DNA from: Campanula takesimana
Taxonomy: Eukaryota; Streptophyta; Magnoliopsida; Asterales; Campanulaceae
Reading direction: 5' to 3'
Assembly: GCA_026119855.1 (NCBI GenBank)
Contig: JAOWBW010000428.1
Coordinates: forward strand, 186,001 to 250,000
Length of the DNA stretch: 64,000 nt
Shown here: positions 22,018-32,523 of the stretch, one piece after another
Layout: every line of letters starts with the position of its first letter
Position numbering within the stretch: the stretch's first letter is position 1
Translations under genes and position numbers: made by a program
Notes under the pieces: generated by a model
What the model was told of the DNA's origin: nothing
Databases searched by the model: none
Seen by the model: only the letters and a program-made list of their open reading frames with translations

Positions 22018-23784
22018 TTTCTCATCCTCTCTCGGACGTTTGTTGTCTTTCTTTGCTAAGTATTCATTTAGTTTCCCCTGATCGGCCCGTCTCTGTAGTA
22101 TTTTCTTTAGAGCAAAGCAGTTATCCGTCTCGTGCCCGTTATCTCGGTGGTAGTCACAGTACTTGCTGGTGTCTCGTGGGAACTTTGAGTTATCTTTAAG
22201 GGTTTTGGATTTGGGAGATTCACCAGGTTCATGATCTCAGAAATCGGCTTGGTAAGGGGGGTAAAGACCTCGGTCGGTCTCGTTCTGTTCTTCCCTCGGT
22301 TACCACTTCCACTGGTACCCTGGACCGAGTTAGGAGTGAGTGGCCTATGTTCCCCTTATCGGTCTCGATCTCTGTATCCAGACATCAGCTTCTTTTTTTC
22401 CTCAGCAGTGGCTGTCGCGTAGGCCATCTGGTACAGCTCAGACTTTGTAAGAGGTTCTCTTACCGACAATTCATAGGTGAGCTCGTCTGATCTCTGCCCA
22501 TTATAGAAGCACATTATGATTTCCCTGTCTGTAAGTCTCTCTTCTATTGAGTCAGCCAAGTCTCTGAACCTATTGTAAAAGTCCATAGTCGACTCGCTCT
22601 TTCCCTGAACTATATTTGCCAGATCCAACAATCTTTTCTTTCTAGCCCCGACAGTGGCGAAATATTCTAGAAAGCTGGACTTTAATTTGGAGAAGGAACT
22701 GATGGTTCTTCTCTCCAAGTCCATAAACCAAGACCTAGCCGCTCCAACTAACGTACTAGCAAAGGCCTTGCAAAGTACGTCGTCTTTGTTGGAAACCAGG
22801 GCCATCATTCCTTCGAAAGATTGTAGGTGGTCCATGGCGTCTGTACTGCCGGAATACTTGTCCAGGTGGGGAAGCTTCAACTGGGGATTGGGTGGAGAAT
22901 CCTTTATCCACTGAGCAAACGGACGCATTGCGTCATAGTCGGTTTTCGATTTCCTCTGCCCCTGGTTCATCTCTATATTGTCCATCCTCTCCTGCAGATC
23001 CAATATGATCTGCTCACTAAACCCTGAGCTGCGATGGGAGCTTCTCGGCCTGTCTCTTTCTCTGTCTCGGCCCCTTCCAACAACACGACTTGTGTCTGGA
23101 TCATCACGAGGTCGTCTTGGAGGAGTATGACGAGGTGGCTCCTGTCTGGGCGGGACTTGATCTTGATTTTGCCATCGCCGCCTTTCTCCTAGAAATCTCA
23201 CATCTGTAGATTCTGCCTCCTCCTCTCTCCTATGGTTTATTTGATCCCTCAGATCTCTTCCATCGGGATTAATTGGCCAAGTCGACCTTCTAGACGGCTT
23301 GGTGGTGCAACTCGATTTCCTGGGGGGCGTCACGCGGTTCCTGATGACGTCTGTCCTCAGTGCGTGTGTTCCCCCTTCGGTCACTTCTTTCTCCGCCTCC
23401 CAAAGCTCCTCTCGTGCCAGAGGGCTGGGCGAAGGGTGCCAAGGAGTAGTCAGGATCAAATTCTAGAAGAGCTCTCTGGGCATCGGCTAATTGCTGAAGG
23501 GTTGAGAGATTCTGATGTAACAATGCCCTTCGGTCAATTGTTGCTGGTCTAGAAGGGCCAGCCTCGGTAAGCTGAGGACGTGAAGTCGTCCGTCTCCGTC
23601 ATCCATATTGGTGAGCAATTTCAGGCGCCGGCCCTCTGGAACGGGTGTGCATCCCGCCTCCCTGAGGTGGAGGAGGGAGGCCTTGATTCAGAACATTGTC
23701 ATTTGTCACGTTAGGAGGTGGTGGATTGAGATTAGCGTCTGGTGTAACGCTAGCTTCCCGACCGTCGACGTGAGTTCTAGACAT
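22018..23784 (-). pseudogene. gag: Gypsy gag (stop and frameshift)
   Basis: ATG at 23784 opens a Pro/Asn-rich N-terminus, with a stop at 23599 and the same frame resuming to about 23290. After a frameshift, 23459-22356 holds an Arg-rich region and the Retrotrans_gag capsid domain (DKYSGSTDAMDHLQSF to DLADSIEERL). A zinc finger of the form CDYHRDNGHETDNC lies beyond a further break at plus 22117-22158. The C..H....H....C pattern with HRDNGH is characteristic of Tat-lineage Gag. Gag forms the particle and binds the RNA. Confidence 0.82.
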
Positions 23785-23848
23785 GGGGAAATTTGTGGTT
23801 TTCCGAACAGAGATTCTCTAACGACGCTTCCCGGCAATGGAAGCAAAC
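23785..23848 (-). promoter_or_regulatory. Gypsy leader with candidate primer-binding site
   Basis: Immediately inside the 5' LTR the minus strand reads TTTGCTTCCATTGCCGGG. This position should hold the primer-binding site, but I cannot assign the tRNA with confidence. The leader before the gag ATG is only about 64 bp. Confidence 0.4.
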
Positions 23849-24506
23849 TGATGCTGCCAAAAACGTGTCGGATCAGCCCTCCGTCTAGCGGTTCGGATAA
23901 ATCCAGCAGTGAGATCTTTCCCGTTCGGATCTGCGCACAATGAACAAACGTAAACTGCGCCGGGGCTTCACCGGCGAAGGCCCTCCGGCGTGAGAGTAAG
24001 AATACGAGTGAATGAATAGAGAAATCAATTGACTAGTTTAGAGCAAAAGAGTTCATTACCCATCTCCTGTTGTGAGGACCTGTTTTTATAGGCGCGGGTG
24101 AATGAGTCCTAACTTGTTAAGAAAGTCAGGGAGCCCGTATTACTGTGGGACTCGTATTCCTTGGAGATAGACTCCGGATAAGGATGATTGGCATCTCAAT
24201 TATCTTGTAGAAGAGATATCCTTGTTTAGATAAGGATCTTCACTGTTAGAGTTGTAATCAAACTCTGTAAGTGGACTCCCTGCGATAATAGGAGATTTTG
24301 ACTGGTAAGTCGGCCCGTCATCCAGCTCGGCTCGTCATAGAGGCCGCCTAGGGATTGGGCTTCTTGGAACTCGGGCCAGGCAAGGGCTGCCTGTTCGGCC
24401 TAACGTATGTCGGCATATAAGATTGTGTGCCTCTTTGGATGGGCCTTATGGTATGTGATCCCAGAGTTTATGGGTCCCCTTTAACCAAATTGGTTTATGT
24501 CGTTCA
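23849..24506 (-). repeat. 5' LTR of the gypsy element
   Basis: 658-bp partner of 3011-3668, followed on its outer side by TGATC. Its position upstream of gag on the minus strand makes it the 5' LTR. Confidence 0.92.
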
Positions 24507-25091
24507 TGATCCTATTTTAGCACCAAAAACATCATCTTCACCTATAAAAACCCCTCTCTATCTCTTTGCAAAATGATCACAATTTTACCACCAATTCACA
24601 CACTAAAATCACTATAGTCAAATCACTCAAGACTCTCAAGGCATTTTCTAAAGCAAAACAAGTAGGTTTACGTAATTGATTTTCTTTCATAATCTCCTCT
24701 CTAATTCATCTCCTTCTTTTTATTATTTTCTTAAGCATGCAATCTACTCAAATTGGGACATGACACCAAAGGCTATTTCACTAAATTGAAGTTAGCTAAG
24801 GAGTTATCTCCCTACATTCCAACTCCCCTTAATCTCCACAAAACTCTTTTAATTGGTTAGCATAGGAAGAACATAAATCATTCAAATTAGAACACTTATT
24901 TGCAAGACCGGCCTTAACCGGGCGGAGTGTGTGTTTAACTACTTCCCACTACGTAACCTAACCCCCGAACCCGTCTCCTCGAATCTCTTGTTTTCGTAAC
25001 AATTAGGTTATATTAGGTTTTTTTATGTTCCTTCAAAGTACAGTGGACAAAAATAATGTTTTTCATTTCTGTAATAAACAATACAAATATA
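24507..25091. other. Non-coding flank, probable LTR fragment
   Basis: No gene. A TATA-like CTATAAAAACCCC near 24542 and a U5-like end (an inverted GACCGG/CCGGGC near 24905, then ACCCCCGAACCCG) resemble a gypsy LTR. Before the gypsy insertion it was continuous with 2,150-3,010. Confidence 0.35.
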
Positions 25092-25326
25092 CTCTCTCCG
25101 TCCTATAAAAAACTTTCTTTTTGGCATTTTAGATATTTTATTGAAAAGTACCATTTTCTTAAACGAGAAAATATATACTCCACTTTCTCCTTCGTTCACA
25201 CTCACAACATCTATCCACTTACTACTATCTACCCCTTTCTCTCCAATTCTCACTTATATTTCCAACATATTTTCTTAATTACCGTTCTTAAAAGCGAATA
25301 GGAGATTTGTTATGGAATGAAAAGAG
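25092..25326. mobile_element. Stowaway-type MITE
   Basis: Left TIR CTCTCTCCGTCCTA at 25092 after TA; the right end (ATGAAAAGAG) is decayed and followed by TA at 25327. Confidence 0.55.
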
Positions 25327-25359
25327 TATTTTTAAATTATAAGGAGCCAATTATGTATA

Positions 25360-25592
25360 CTCCCCTTCGTCCCAAAACAAACTGCTCATAAAATGTTAGG
25401 AACGAGAATTAGAAAAGTAGGTGGTGTGAATGAGAAAGATAGAAACAATGGGGTAGAGAAATATAAGTGGATAGTTGTTGTGAGTGGGAAGAAAAAAGAA
25501 ATTTGAGGATTTTTTTTTTCCTTTTTTAGGTAAGTGGGATTTTCGAATAGGACGTAAAAATGACTAAATGGGAAGATTGTTATGGGAGGGAG
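25360..25592. mobile_element. Stowaway-type MITE
   Basis: CTCCCCTTCGTCCC at the left after TA and TGGGAGGGAG at the right before TA (25593-25594). 233 bp, non-coding. Confidence 0.65.
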
Positions 25593-25664
25593 TACTATGG
25601 AAGTAATTTACTCCCTCCGTCTCCCCTTATTTTTTTTTCAATAATTATCTTTAGTGATTTTAGA

Positions 25665-26235
25665 CAATCATACCAGTGATAGAGTAGAAGCTTTGATACC
25701 ATAATAGAATAGGAAGAGTAAGACGGAGTCAATCATACATCAGTGAGGGAGAATTGATAAGAATGAACCATATATTATTATTGATGTGCCCTGTATTTAT
25801 ACAAGAGAGTGGAGTACTTTCTAAGCTATTCTAAATTACATGAAATAAGCAAAGATATACTCCCTCCGGTCCAAAATAACTGTCACTTTTGAGCCAAAAT
25901 TTTGGTCCAAAATAACTGTCACTTTTGAGCTAAATGTCCTTCTTACCCTTGCCTTGAAACTTGTTTTGCTTTATTAATTGTCTTAGTTGTGAGACATTAG
26001 TGTAGTAATTATGCATATTTAATAGGGGTAAAGTTGACACTTTTATCACTAAATCATGATATTAATTGCTTTCCTTAAGAATTGTGCAAAAGCAAAAAAA
26101 GACAGCTATTTTGGACCGGAGGGAGTACAATTCTATACCTAGTAGGAAAGTGAAAATTACAAGGAGAATGAAAGTAAATAACAGAATACAATTGTAATTA
26201 TAGAAGGATTTTATATCTTTAATATGCCCGCGCAA
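25665..26235 (-). repeat. Probable copia LTR remnant, copy 1
   Basis: Sequence shared with 27245-27523 (both include a stretch around ACCATAATAGAATA and a later CTAGTAGGAAAGTGAA). On the minus strand the edge reads like a TGGTATSAGAG primer-site region, which suggests a copia LTR end. The MITE 25860-26125 interrupts this copy. Confidence 0.5.
25860..26125. mobile_element. Stowaway-type MITE with duplicated left end
   Basis: CTCCCTCCGGTCCAAAATA at the left and TTTTGGACCGGAGGGAG at the right, TA on both sides. About 34 bp next to the left TIR are repeated in tandem (25868-25935). The paralogous sequence at about 27455 lacks the insertion. Confidence 0.8.
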
Positions 26236-26374
26236 GATGGACGATCCTTGGATAAGTCCAATCTTAAAAAGTATTGAGATGAACTGAGCTTCAAGCAAGA
26301 AGATGAATGGTCAAACACGTGTTGTCACCTTGTACGTCAACTTGTACAGGTAGGGTTGTACCCCTCACGTGTAA

Positions 26375-26605
26375 GATTGATGTTACGTCGCAACCACGTC
26401 GCAAGACAATTTTACGTCCCAACCACGTCGCAATGATGATTTTACGTTGGAATGATGTTTACTTTACGTCCCTACCACGTCGCAATGACGATTTTACGTT
26501 GGAATGACGTTTACTTTACGTCACAATGACAATAATTTTACGTCGCAAAGACGATAATTGGACGTCACATTGACTACGTCTCAACGATGATTTTACTTCT
26601 AAACG
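26375..26605. repeat. ACGTCGCAA/ACGTTGGAATGACG repeat block
   Basis: About 230 bp built of variants of ACGTCGCAATGAYGATTTT and ACGTTGGAATGAYGTTTAC. Two 52-bp units (about 26416-26467 and 26468-26519) are nearly identical, with degenerate ones around them. Every unit carries ACGTC/ACGTT. No gene. Confidence 0.7.
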
Positions 26606-27244
26606 TAGAATTGCGATTGTCATTTAGGAGTATCATCAGGAAGGGGTAAGGATGTGTTTGGGTAGGTGGATTAGAGGATATAGGAGAAGGGCTGGCAACT
26701 ATGGAGACCTAAAGAACTGACGGGCACTTTTTTCTTTTTTCTTTTGGTTTAGAGAACAAGGACCCACGGTTCGAAAGTGGGATTCACTATTTGGATTTGT
26801 ACTATGCATGCATCTCTTTTTTTTTTATCTTTTTTTTTTGAATATATCTCTTAGTAGAATTGGCTTTTCTTTATCCTCCTATTGGAGTAGGGCATGGTAA
26901 AAGTCGTTAAGGGGAATTTGAGGGGGTGGGATAGGTATTTGAGAAAGGGTATTAGCGGGGCATTATTCTTCTTTGGTTGTTCAGATTTGTTTGATTGGGA
27001 TTTGCATGGCCTGAGGGAGTTGTTGGAGTTTTGGGTTAACTATTGAAGAATTGAAGAAGGGAAAAGAGTAGTAAGTTTAAGGGGTAAATTAATGGGAATA
27101 TAAGAGGTGGGTGTAAAGAAGAGATATGTGGCGTATATGAGATTTCATTTCAGGTGAGGTTACTCTCAGGATTTGGGTTTTGCCGTGGTTGTGGAAGGAG
27201 GAGAGGCGGAAGCGGTTTTTGACGAATAATAGACCAATATGGAT
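26606..27244. other. No gene recognised
   Basis: G-rich then mixed sequence with poly-T tracts near 26818-26840. I see no coding frame, TIR or repeat partner in this window. Confidence 0.5.
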
Positions 27245-27523
27245 TATAACTCTCATACCATGATAGAATAGAAGCTTTCGTACCATAATAGAATATGGAG
27301 AGTAAGAAGGAGTCAATCATGCATCATCGGTGAGAGATAATTGATAAGAATGACTCAAATATTATTATTGATGTACTTTGGTATTTATACAAGAGGGTAA
27401 AGTACTTTCCAAGTCATTCTAGAATCTTTTAAATTACATGAATTAAGGAAAGCTATACAATTTTTAACCTAGTAGGAAAGTGAATATTATTACAAGGAGA
27501 ATGAAAGTAATATTAAAAAAGTA
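27245..27523 (-). repeat. Probable copia LTR remnant, copy 2
   Basis: Paralogue of 25665-26235 without the MITE at 25860, but with a different MITE (27524-27790) after its AATGAAAGTAAT stretch, continuing near 27792. Confidence 0.5.
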
Positions 27524-27790
27524 CTCCCTCCGTCCCTATTTACCTTGCAAAAATTGCCATTTTGGGTGTCCCCATTTACTTTACAAAATTCAAAAAATGA
27601 AAGTTTTTATTACTTTTCTAATAGTGGGACCCATTTGTCATACTCACAACAACTATCCACTTATTTTTCTCTACCCCACTTTCTCTCTCCCACTCAACTA
27701 TCTACACTCACAACACATCAACTTTACAATCATTTTTTTAATTTTTGTGCAAAACTTCTTTTTTTGTAATGTAAATGGGGACGGAGGGAG
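27524..27790. mobile_element. Stowaway-type MITE
   Basis: CTCCCTCCGTCCCTATTTAC at the left, GGGGACGGAGGGAG at the right, TA on both sides, 267 bp. Confidence 0.85.
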
Positions 27791-27862
27791 TAAGTAATAA
27801 AATACAATTATAAATATAGAATCCTTAATAACTGGCACTATGAATCTTCTAAAACAAGAATT

Positions 27863-28009
27863 ATGTGCTGCCAGAGAAAATTTGAAGATTATTACGATGA
27901 AGACGACGAATTTCAACCCGTTAAAGGAAAACGAGGAAAATATGGTTCAAAAGCTAGAGCAAAGAATTTTAAGTCTGAGAGGCCTTGGAATAATAAAAGG
28001 CAATTTTGA
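27863..28009 (+). CDS. Unrecognised 48-codon remnant
   Basis: A short frame from ATG 27863 to TGA 28007-28009 has an acidic start (EDYYDEDDEF) and a basic Lys/Arg/Trp-rich end. The composition looks like the C-terminal end of a real protein, but I cannot name a family and there is no upstream coding partner. It may be a captured gene fragment or a retroelement tail, or chance. Confidence 0.2.
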   Translation: MCCQRKFEDYYDEDDEFQPVKGKRGKYGSKARAKNFKSERPWNNKRQF

Positions 28010-28201
28010 TTAACCTTCATATTTTTTTTCTTTTTTTTTTTTTTCCCTTTTGTAATGGCTTTGGCTAGTCCCACATCACTTATTTGTACCTTTTATTTCA
28101 TTTTAATAAATATTTAGGGGGCATCTCCCTTTTCGCTTAAAAAGAAAAAAACAATAATTATGTAAGTGAAGTGAGGAGTACTCCCTGTGAAGTGAGGAGT
28201 A

Positions 28202-28466
28202 CTCCCTCTGTGTCATTTTAAACTTAATAAAATGGTTGAGTATAGAAGTAAGGAAAATGGTAAACAATGTGATGTGTTGTGAGTGTACTGGAGGGTTTGG
28301 TAGGAGAGATCAAGCGGAATATGGAATAGTTAATGGATTATTGTTGTGAGTATGACATGTGGAGTCTACTAATAAAAAAATATAAATAAAAATTATTCTT
28401 AGGTTTTGAAGTTTAAAATATGACAACCAAATTAAAAAAAAAAAGTTTAAAATGAGACGGGGGGAG
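28202..28466. mobile_element. Stowaway-type MITE
   Basis: CTCCCTCTGTGTCATTTTAA at the left and AAAATGAGACGGGGGGAG at the right, TA at 28200 and 28467. The right TA is also the left TA of the next MITE. Confidence 0.75.
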
Positions 28467-28468
28467 TA

Positions 28469-28743
28469 CTCCATCCGTCTCAAAACACCTTGCATTTATT
28501 TCCTTTTTTGGTGTCCCATTGATAAGTCTCATTTCCCAAAATATTCAAATTTTATTATTTTTCTATTCTCCATATCCTACTTGTCATACTCACATACTTA
28601 ATTTTGAGCCCCACTTGTAATTCCCACTCAACTTATCATACTCACAACATCTTTCCCACTCACAATACTTTTGAATATATATATATATATTTTAATTCCA
28701 GTGCATGTTTAAAATGGTGCGAGGTGTTTTCGGACGGAGGGAG
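28469..28743. mobile_element. Stowaway-type MITE abutting the previous one
   Basis: CTCCATCCGTCTCAAAACAC at the left and TTTTCGGACGGAGGGAG at the right, TA at 28467-28468 and 28744-28745. Contains a short (TA)n run near 28676-28690. Confidence 0.8.
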
Positions 28744-28770
28744 TATTATTTATTGTGAATAGTTTAGGTC

Positions 28771-28955
28771 AGTGTTCTAAAAGACGCCCGTCTAGGCCGT
28801 CTAGGCCCTAGGCGTTCATGAAACGTCTAAGTCCCGCCTAAGATATTATTACTATTTCTGAATTCGTGGCCCCGCCTAAATCCCGTTTAGACCCCGCCTA
28901 GGCGCTAGTTCCTGCTGCGGCGCCTAGCAACCGTCTAGCGTTTTTTAGAACATTG
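28771..28955. mobile_element. Mutator-like MITE with 9-bp target duplication
   Basis: Inverted ends AGTGTTCTAAAAGACGC and CAATGTTCTAAAAAACGC (reading inward from each side). An exact 9-bp direct duplication GTTTAGGTC lies outside (28762-28770, 28956-28964). The interior repeats CGTCTAGG/CGCCTAGG in both orientations. A 9-bp duplication fits the Mutator superfamily. Confidence 0.75.
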
Positions 28956-28972
28956 GTTTAGGTCGTTAAGTA

Positions 28973-29204
28973 CTCCCTCCACCCCACACCAATGGGTACT
29001 TTTGGTCAAACCTACTTAGCTTTGACTAACATTTTATGCTAAATAATTTAAAATAGTTATTGATAATGTTTCTCTTACTAATTTGATAAAAAAGAAAAAT
29101 CAATTTTATAAAAATTAATAATTTATCATAAAATATTAGTCAAAAGTTCAAGTTAGTTCGATAAAAAATGTCCATTAGTATATTAGTATGGGACAAAGAG
29201 AGAG
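28973..29204. mobile_element. Stowaway-type MITE
   Basis: CTCCCTCCACCCCACACC at the left, GTATGGGACAAAGAGAGAG at the right, TA on both sides. Same family as 45355-45594 (shared CCAATGGGYACTTTTGGTC). Confidence 0.65.
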
Positions 29205-29565
29205 TATGTAAGTATTTTTTTTTTCTCAAGTTACTTGTTAGCTGTTCGTTTTTAGATGCAAATAAATTGTAAGACAGAGCCTTAAATAAATTGTATGACA
29301 CAGCCTTCATGCAGAAGCTACCTATGGTTGGAGATTGAGTTGCAGGGCATCATTGAACATGATGAGCAACAGCCTGCAGTATCAAATCGCAAAGTCGTCA
29401 CTCAACTTAAACTCATCTTTATAGCTGTCCTGAAATGGCTTTTATAGCTCACAGATGTCTCATCATCAGCAAATCATGATATTATGGAGTATAATTCTAC
29501 TTAACATTAACATTAGACCATCTTTATCCACAATCTACTTCAAACAATCTTCAAATAAAATACTA
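29205..29565. other. No gene recognised
   Basis: A/T-rich spacer between MITEs. No coding frame or repeat partner seen. Confidence 0.5.
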
Positions 29566-29826
29566 CTACCTCTATCTCTAAATGAGTGTCCAAAATTATT
29601 TTAAAGGACATCGAAAATCTCAACTTTGTTGTACAATTTGGTAGCAAATATTCATATATAATCTTGTAATCTCCTTTCCAAACATTTAGTTTTACGCGTA
29701 TAAAGAAACCGGTGAATTTTTTTTCAAAAAAAAAACATTTAAGGACAAAGTTATATTAAAAAAAGACACTCATTTTGGAACAATTTTTTTTTTTGAAAAT
29801 TAACACTCATTTAGAGACAGAGGGAG
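29566..29826. mobile_element. Stowaway-type MITE
   Basis: CTACCTCTATCTCTAAATGA at the left and its inverted counterpart TCATTTAGAGACAGAGGGAG at the right, TA on both sides. Confidence 0.7.
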
Positions 29827-29960
29827 TATTTATCTCTCTTCCACATACACAATCTACAACTCCAATCAATATTTTTTTCATTTCTTCCTTTATTCACAAT
29901 CCAAACCAATCCAATCCAACCCAAAATATCTCTTTTTTTATTTATTTCTTTTATCACATA

Positions 29961-30214
29961 CTCCCTCCGTTTCATTCGAATTAAGACAAATTTTCATTTT
30001 GGTTGTCCTATTTGAATTAGGACAACCCAAAAATGGAAGTGTTTTATTTAATGGGACCCACATTCACACTCACAACAACTTTTCACTCATTGTTCTCTAC
30101 CCCACTTTCTCACTCCTACTTCACTTTTCATACTCACAAAATCTACTCCACTAACACTTTTTCCTTAATCCCCGTGCCCAATCGAAAAATCCTAATTCGG
30201 TGGGACGGAGGGAG
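29961..30214. mobile_element. Stowaway-type MITE
   Basis: CTCCCTCCGTTTCATTCGAA at the left and TTCGGTGGGACGGAGGGAG at the right, TA on both sides, 254 bp. Confidence 0.8.
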
Positions 30215-30863
30215 TATATTTTTTATTTCATTTTTAATACATTTTTCAGTTTATAATAATTTTATGCAAATAATTTATAAAATTGTAATTATAGATAGAA
30301 TGATATTTTTTGAGGAAAAGAGAGTATATTTTATTGTGCTCTAAATTAAATTAATGTTAGACTCTAATTACAGAGAATGAAAATATATAAATTTAGTTTT
30401 TTTTTCTTTTTTTTTTGGGAAAAAGGTGTCCAACCAATAGGTGGTGGACAAGTGTCCCACCAAACAAGAAAGATTGGGTCGTGGAGTTGATCTGTTCACG
30501 GAACCGTTTGGCTATCTTGGCTTATTTTTTCTCTTTCTTTTTTTCCAACTCTTTTGTCCTATCCCACCGATCTCAGATTGGCGATAAATGAGGTCTTAAC
30601 ACGGCCATAATACAGTTCATTTTAAAGCCAGTCTTATGAAAAATTTGTTTTTACATTAAGGGATTAAAACACGTTTTACATTAAACGAGTGTAAAACAAG
30701 TTTTTCTCGAGATTTTCACTTTATTTTGATTGAAATTCTTCAAATTTGTTTTAATTAGTAAATTAATATTTATTTTGAAATGAATGGAATATTTTTAACT
30801 ATTCAGGTTTGAAAATGTCTTGTTATAAATTTAGGGCGTAAAATTAATTATGAGAAACTAATA
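30215..30863. other. No gene recognised
   Basis: A/T-rich spacer. A possible weak inverted pair of AAACACGTTTTAC-like phrases lies near 30665-30700, also seen at the ends of the Mutator-like insert at 42324-43054. No coding frame. Confidence 0.4.
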
Positions 30864-30884
30864 CTCCCCCCGTCCTAGAGTATA

Positions 30885-31137
30885 CTCACTTCGTCCCATT
30901 TTAAACTTCAAAAATTGTCATTTTGGTCGTCTCATTTTAAACTTCAAAGCCTAAAAAGGAAAGTTTTTAACACTTCTTTATTTGTGGACCCCACATGTCA
31001 TACTCACAACAATTACCCACTAACTATTCTCTACCCCACTTTCTCTCTCTTACCAAACCATCTACACTCACAACACATCATCTTTTTCTTAATTCTTGAA
31101 CCCAATTTTTTTAAAGTTTAAAATGGGACGGAGGGAG
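30885..31137. mobile_element. Stowaway-type MITE inside a MITE remnant
   Basis: CTCACTTCGTCCCATTTTAA at the left and TTAAAATGGGACGGAGGGAG at the right, TA on both sides. The left flank 30864-30884 (CTCCCCCCGTCCTAGAG) and the right flank from 31140 look like the halves of an older MITE it entered. Confidence 0.7.
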
Positions 31138-31182
31138 TATGTCCACCTTTCCTTTTTTAGTCTGTCTCAAAGTATATGTCCA

Positions 31183-31590
31183 TGTTAGAGTATGACTTTG
31201 AAAAAGAAGTCTAATTTGAGAAGAAAAAGGAAAGTAATTAAATCATTTTTGAGATTTAATTAAGGACTCCTTCCGTCTTTTGGTTTAGGTCTCTAGCCTA
31301 TAAATACTAGTTGTAAATTAATAGTCTCTGCGTGATCAAAGACATAGAGAGAGATCAATAATTCTAGATCTAGGGTTTTGCATAGCTAGGAACTTTATGA
31401 TCAAAGTTCATGCAAACATAGATCAGTGTGATCATCTTCTTGTAATTGTTTATCCGCCATAATAATATATGTTTCCCTTTGCCCGTGGACGTAGCCAATA
31501 GGTTGCTGGTGAAACACGTAAAATCTGTGTTCTTACTTGTTGATTTGTGTTCATTATTATCTGTTATCTCTTGGGTCTGATTTACTAAAA
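31183..31590 (+). repeat. Copia LTR remnant with gag stub
   Basis: Starts TGTTAGAG and ends before AGTGGCACCAGAGC, a tRNA-Met-type primer site (31591-31604). It has TATAAATAC at 31299. From 31660 a Gag-like start (MDQKIDKSDG) runs about 20 codons to 31718, where the next LTR begins. The U5 shares GCCCGTGGACGTAGCC with the following element, so the two are related. Confidence 0.6.
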
Positions 31591-32346
31591 AGTGGCACCA
31601 GAGCCTGGTTAGTTGAGAAAGATCAGGGCATTTCGCTGGAAGAAGAGATAGATTCTGGGATGGACCAGAAGATTGACAAGTCTGACGGGAAGAACATATT
31701 TATTTTATGGTCGAAGATTGTTAGGAATATGCCTTTGAATCGATGACTATTGATTAATGATATGTCCGCGACAAGTCAAAATAAATCCTGGGTTTTGAAT
31801 TAGGCAAGAAAAAGGAAATCCTTTTGGTACAAGGATTAAGGTCTATTGGTTTAATTAGGTTTCTTATTGGTACAAGGAATTGTTCAAGAATGGAAACCAT
31901 TTTCCTAATGAGAATATAATTAATTTGTACACAAGAAATAGGATTCCAATTAATTTGTACACAAGGAAAATGATTCCTCTTCCTTTTGGGTTTCTAGTAT
32001 TTATGCCTATAATTACTACCCTCTTCCCTAGCATATTTTTCTTCCGGTCATCTTTGAGAGATACAAGTAGATATCTAAGATCTAGATTTAGGTTGACGGA
32101 ATTATTTGCCTAAATAATTCGTGCAACTAGATTAGTGAAGATCGTCTTTTGTAATTGTTATTGAATAGTAATATATTCTCCCTCCGCCCGTGGACGTAGA
32201 CAAATTGGTAAACCACGTAAATTCTTGTGTTCGTGTTTGATTATTTTGCCTAACATTGTTATTTATATTTATTTTGCTTTAACAAGTGGCATCAGAGCTA
32301 AATTGGTTAGGACAAGATCCGGGTATTCCGTTGCAGAAAGAACAAG

Positions 32347-32439
32347 ATGGGTCAAGGATTTGAATCATCGATCGACAAGATCAATGGGAGGAACAGTATT
32401 TTATTCTTTGGCAGATCAAGATGAAGGCCCTGCAGTTCG
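32347..32439 (+). pseudogene. gag: Copia gag N-terminal stub
   Basis: From ATG 32347 the frame reads a Gag start with INGRN, and after a one-base shift WQIKMKALQ near 32410. This is the typical 'K(F/I)NG.N...W..KM.A.L' start of copia Gag. Recognisable Gag ends there and gives way to the CGTGCAG cluster. Confidence 0.5.
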
Positions 32440-32523
32440 TGTGTAGTGCACGTACAGTTTGCGTGGAGCAAACGTGCATCGCACGTGCAGTTCGCGTGCA
32501 GTGTACGTGCAGCGTTCGTGCAG
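32440..32523 (+). repeat. CGTGCAG motif cluster
   Basis: GTGCA occurs six times in about 80 bp, four times as CGTGCAG (32484, 32495, 32506, 32517). Another CGTGCAG is at 40592 in the other half of the same element. Confidence 0.7.

Larger units (their letters stand above)
3011..24506 (-). mobile_element. Ty3/gypsy LTR retrotransposon, Tat/Retand-like, with nested insertion
   Basis: Two 658-bp direct repeats (3011-3668, 23849-24506) begin TG and end CA, and the host TGATC is duplicated on both sides (3006-3010, 24507-24511). I see about nine mismatches between the LTRs, so insertion was fairly recent. Gag-pol reads right to left in the gypsy order gag-PR-RT-RH-INT, ending at 16858. Between pol and the 3' LTR are two antisense genes and a tandem repeat. 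A Tat-type gag zinc finger, antisense extra ORFs and 3'-region tandem repeats are known traits of Tat-lineage elements. Without the nested copia the element is about 13.7 kb. Several stops and frameshifts make this copy non-autonomous. Confidence 0.92.

Noticed and set aside
27908..28009. Pararetrovirus coat-protein-like tail (acidic then basic 48-codon ORF)
   Set aside because: Only composition suggests it; no zinc finger or RT nearby, so I left it as unrecognised.
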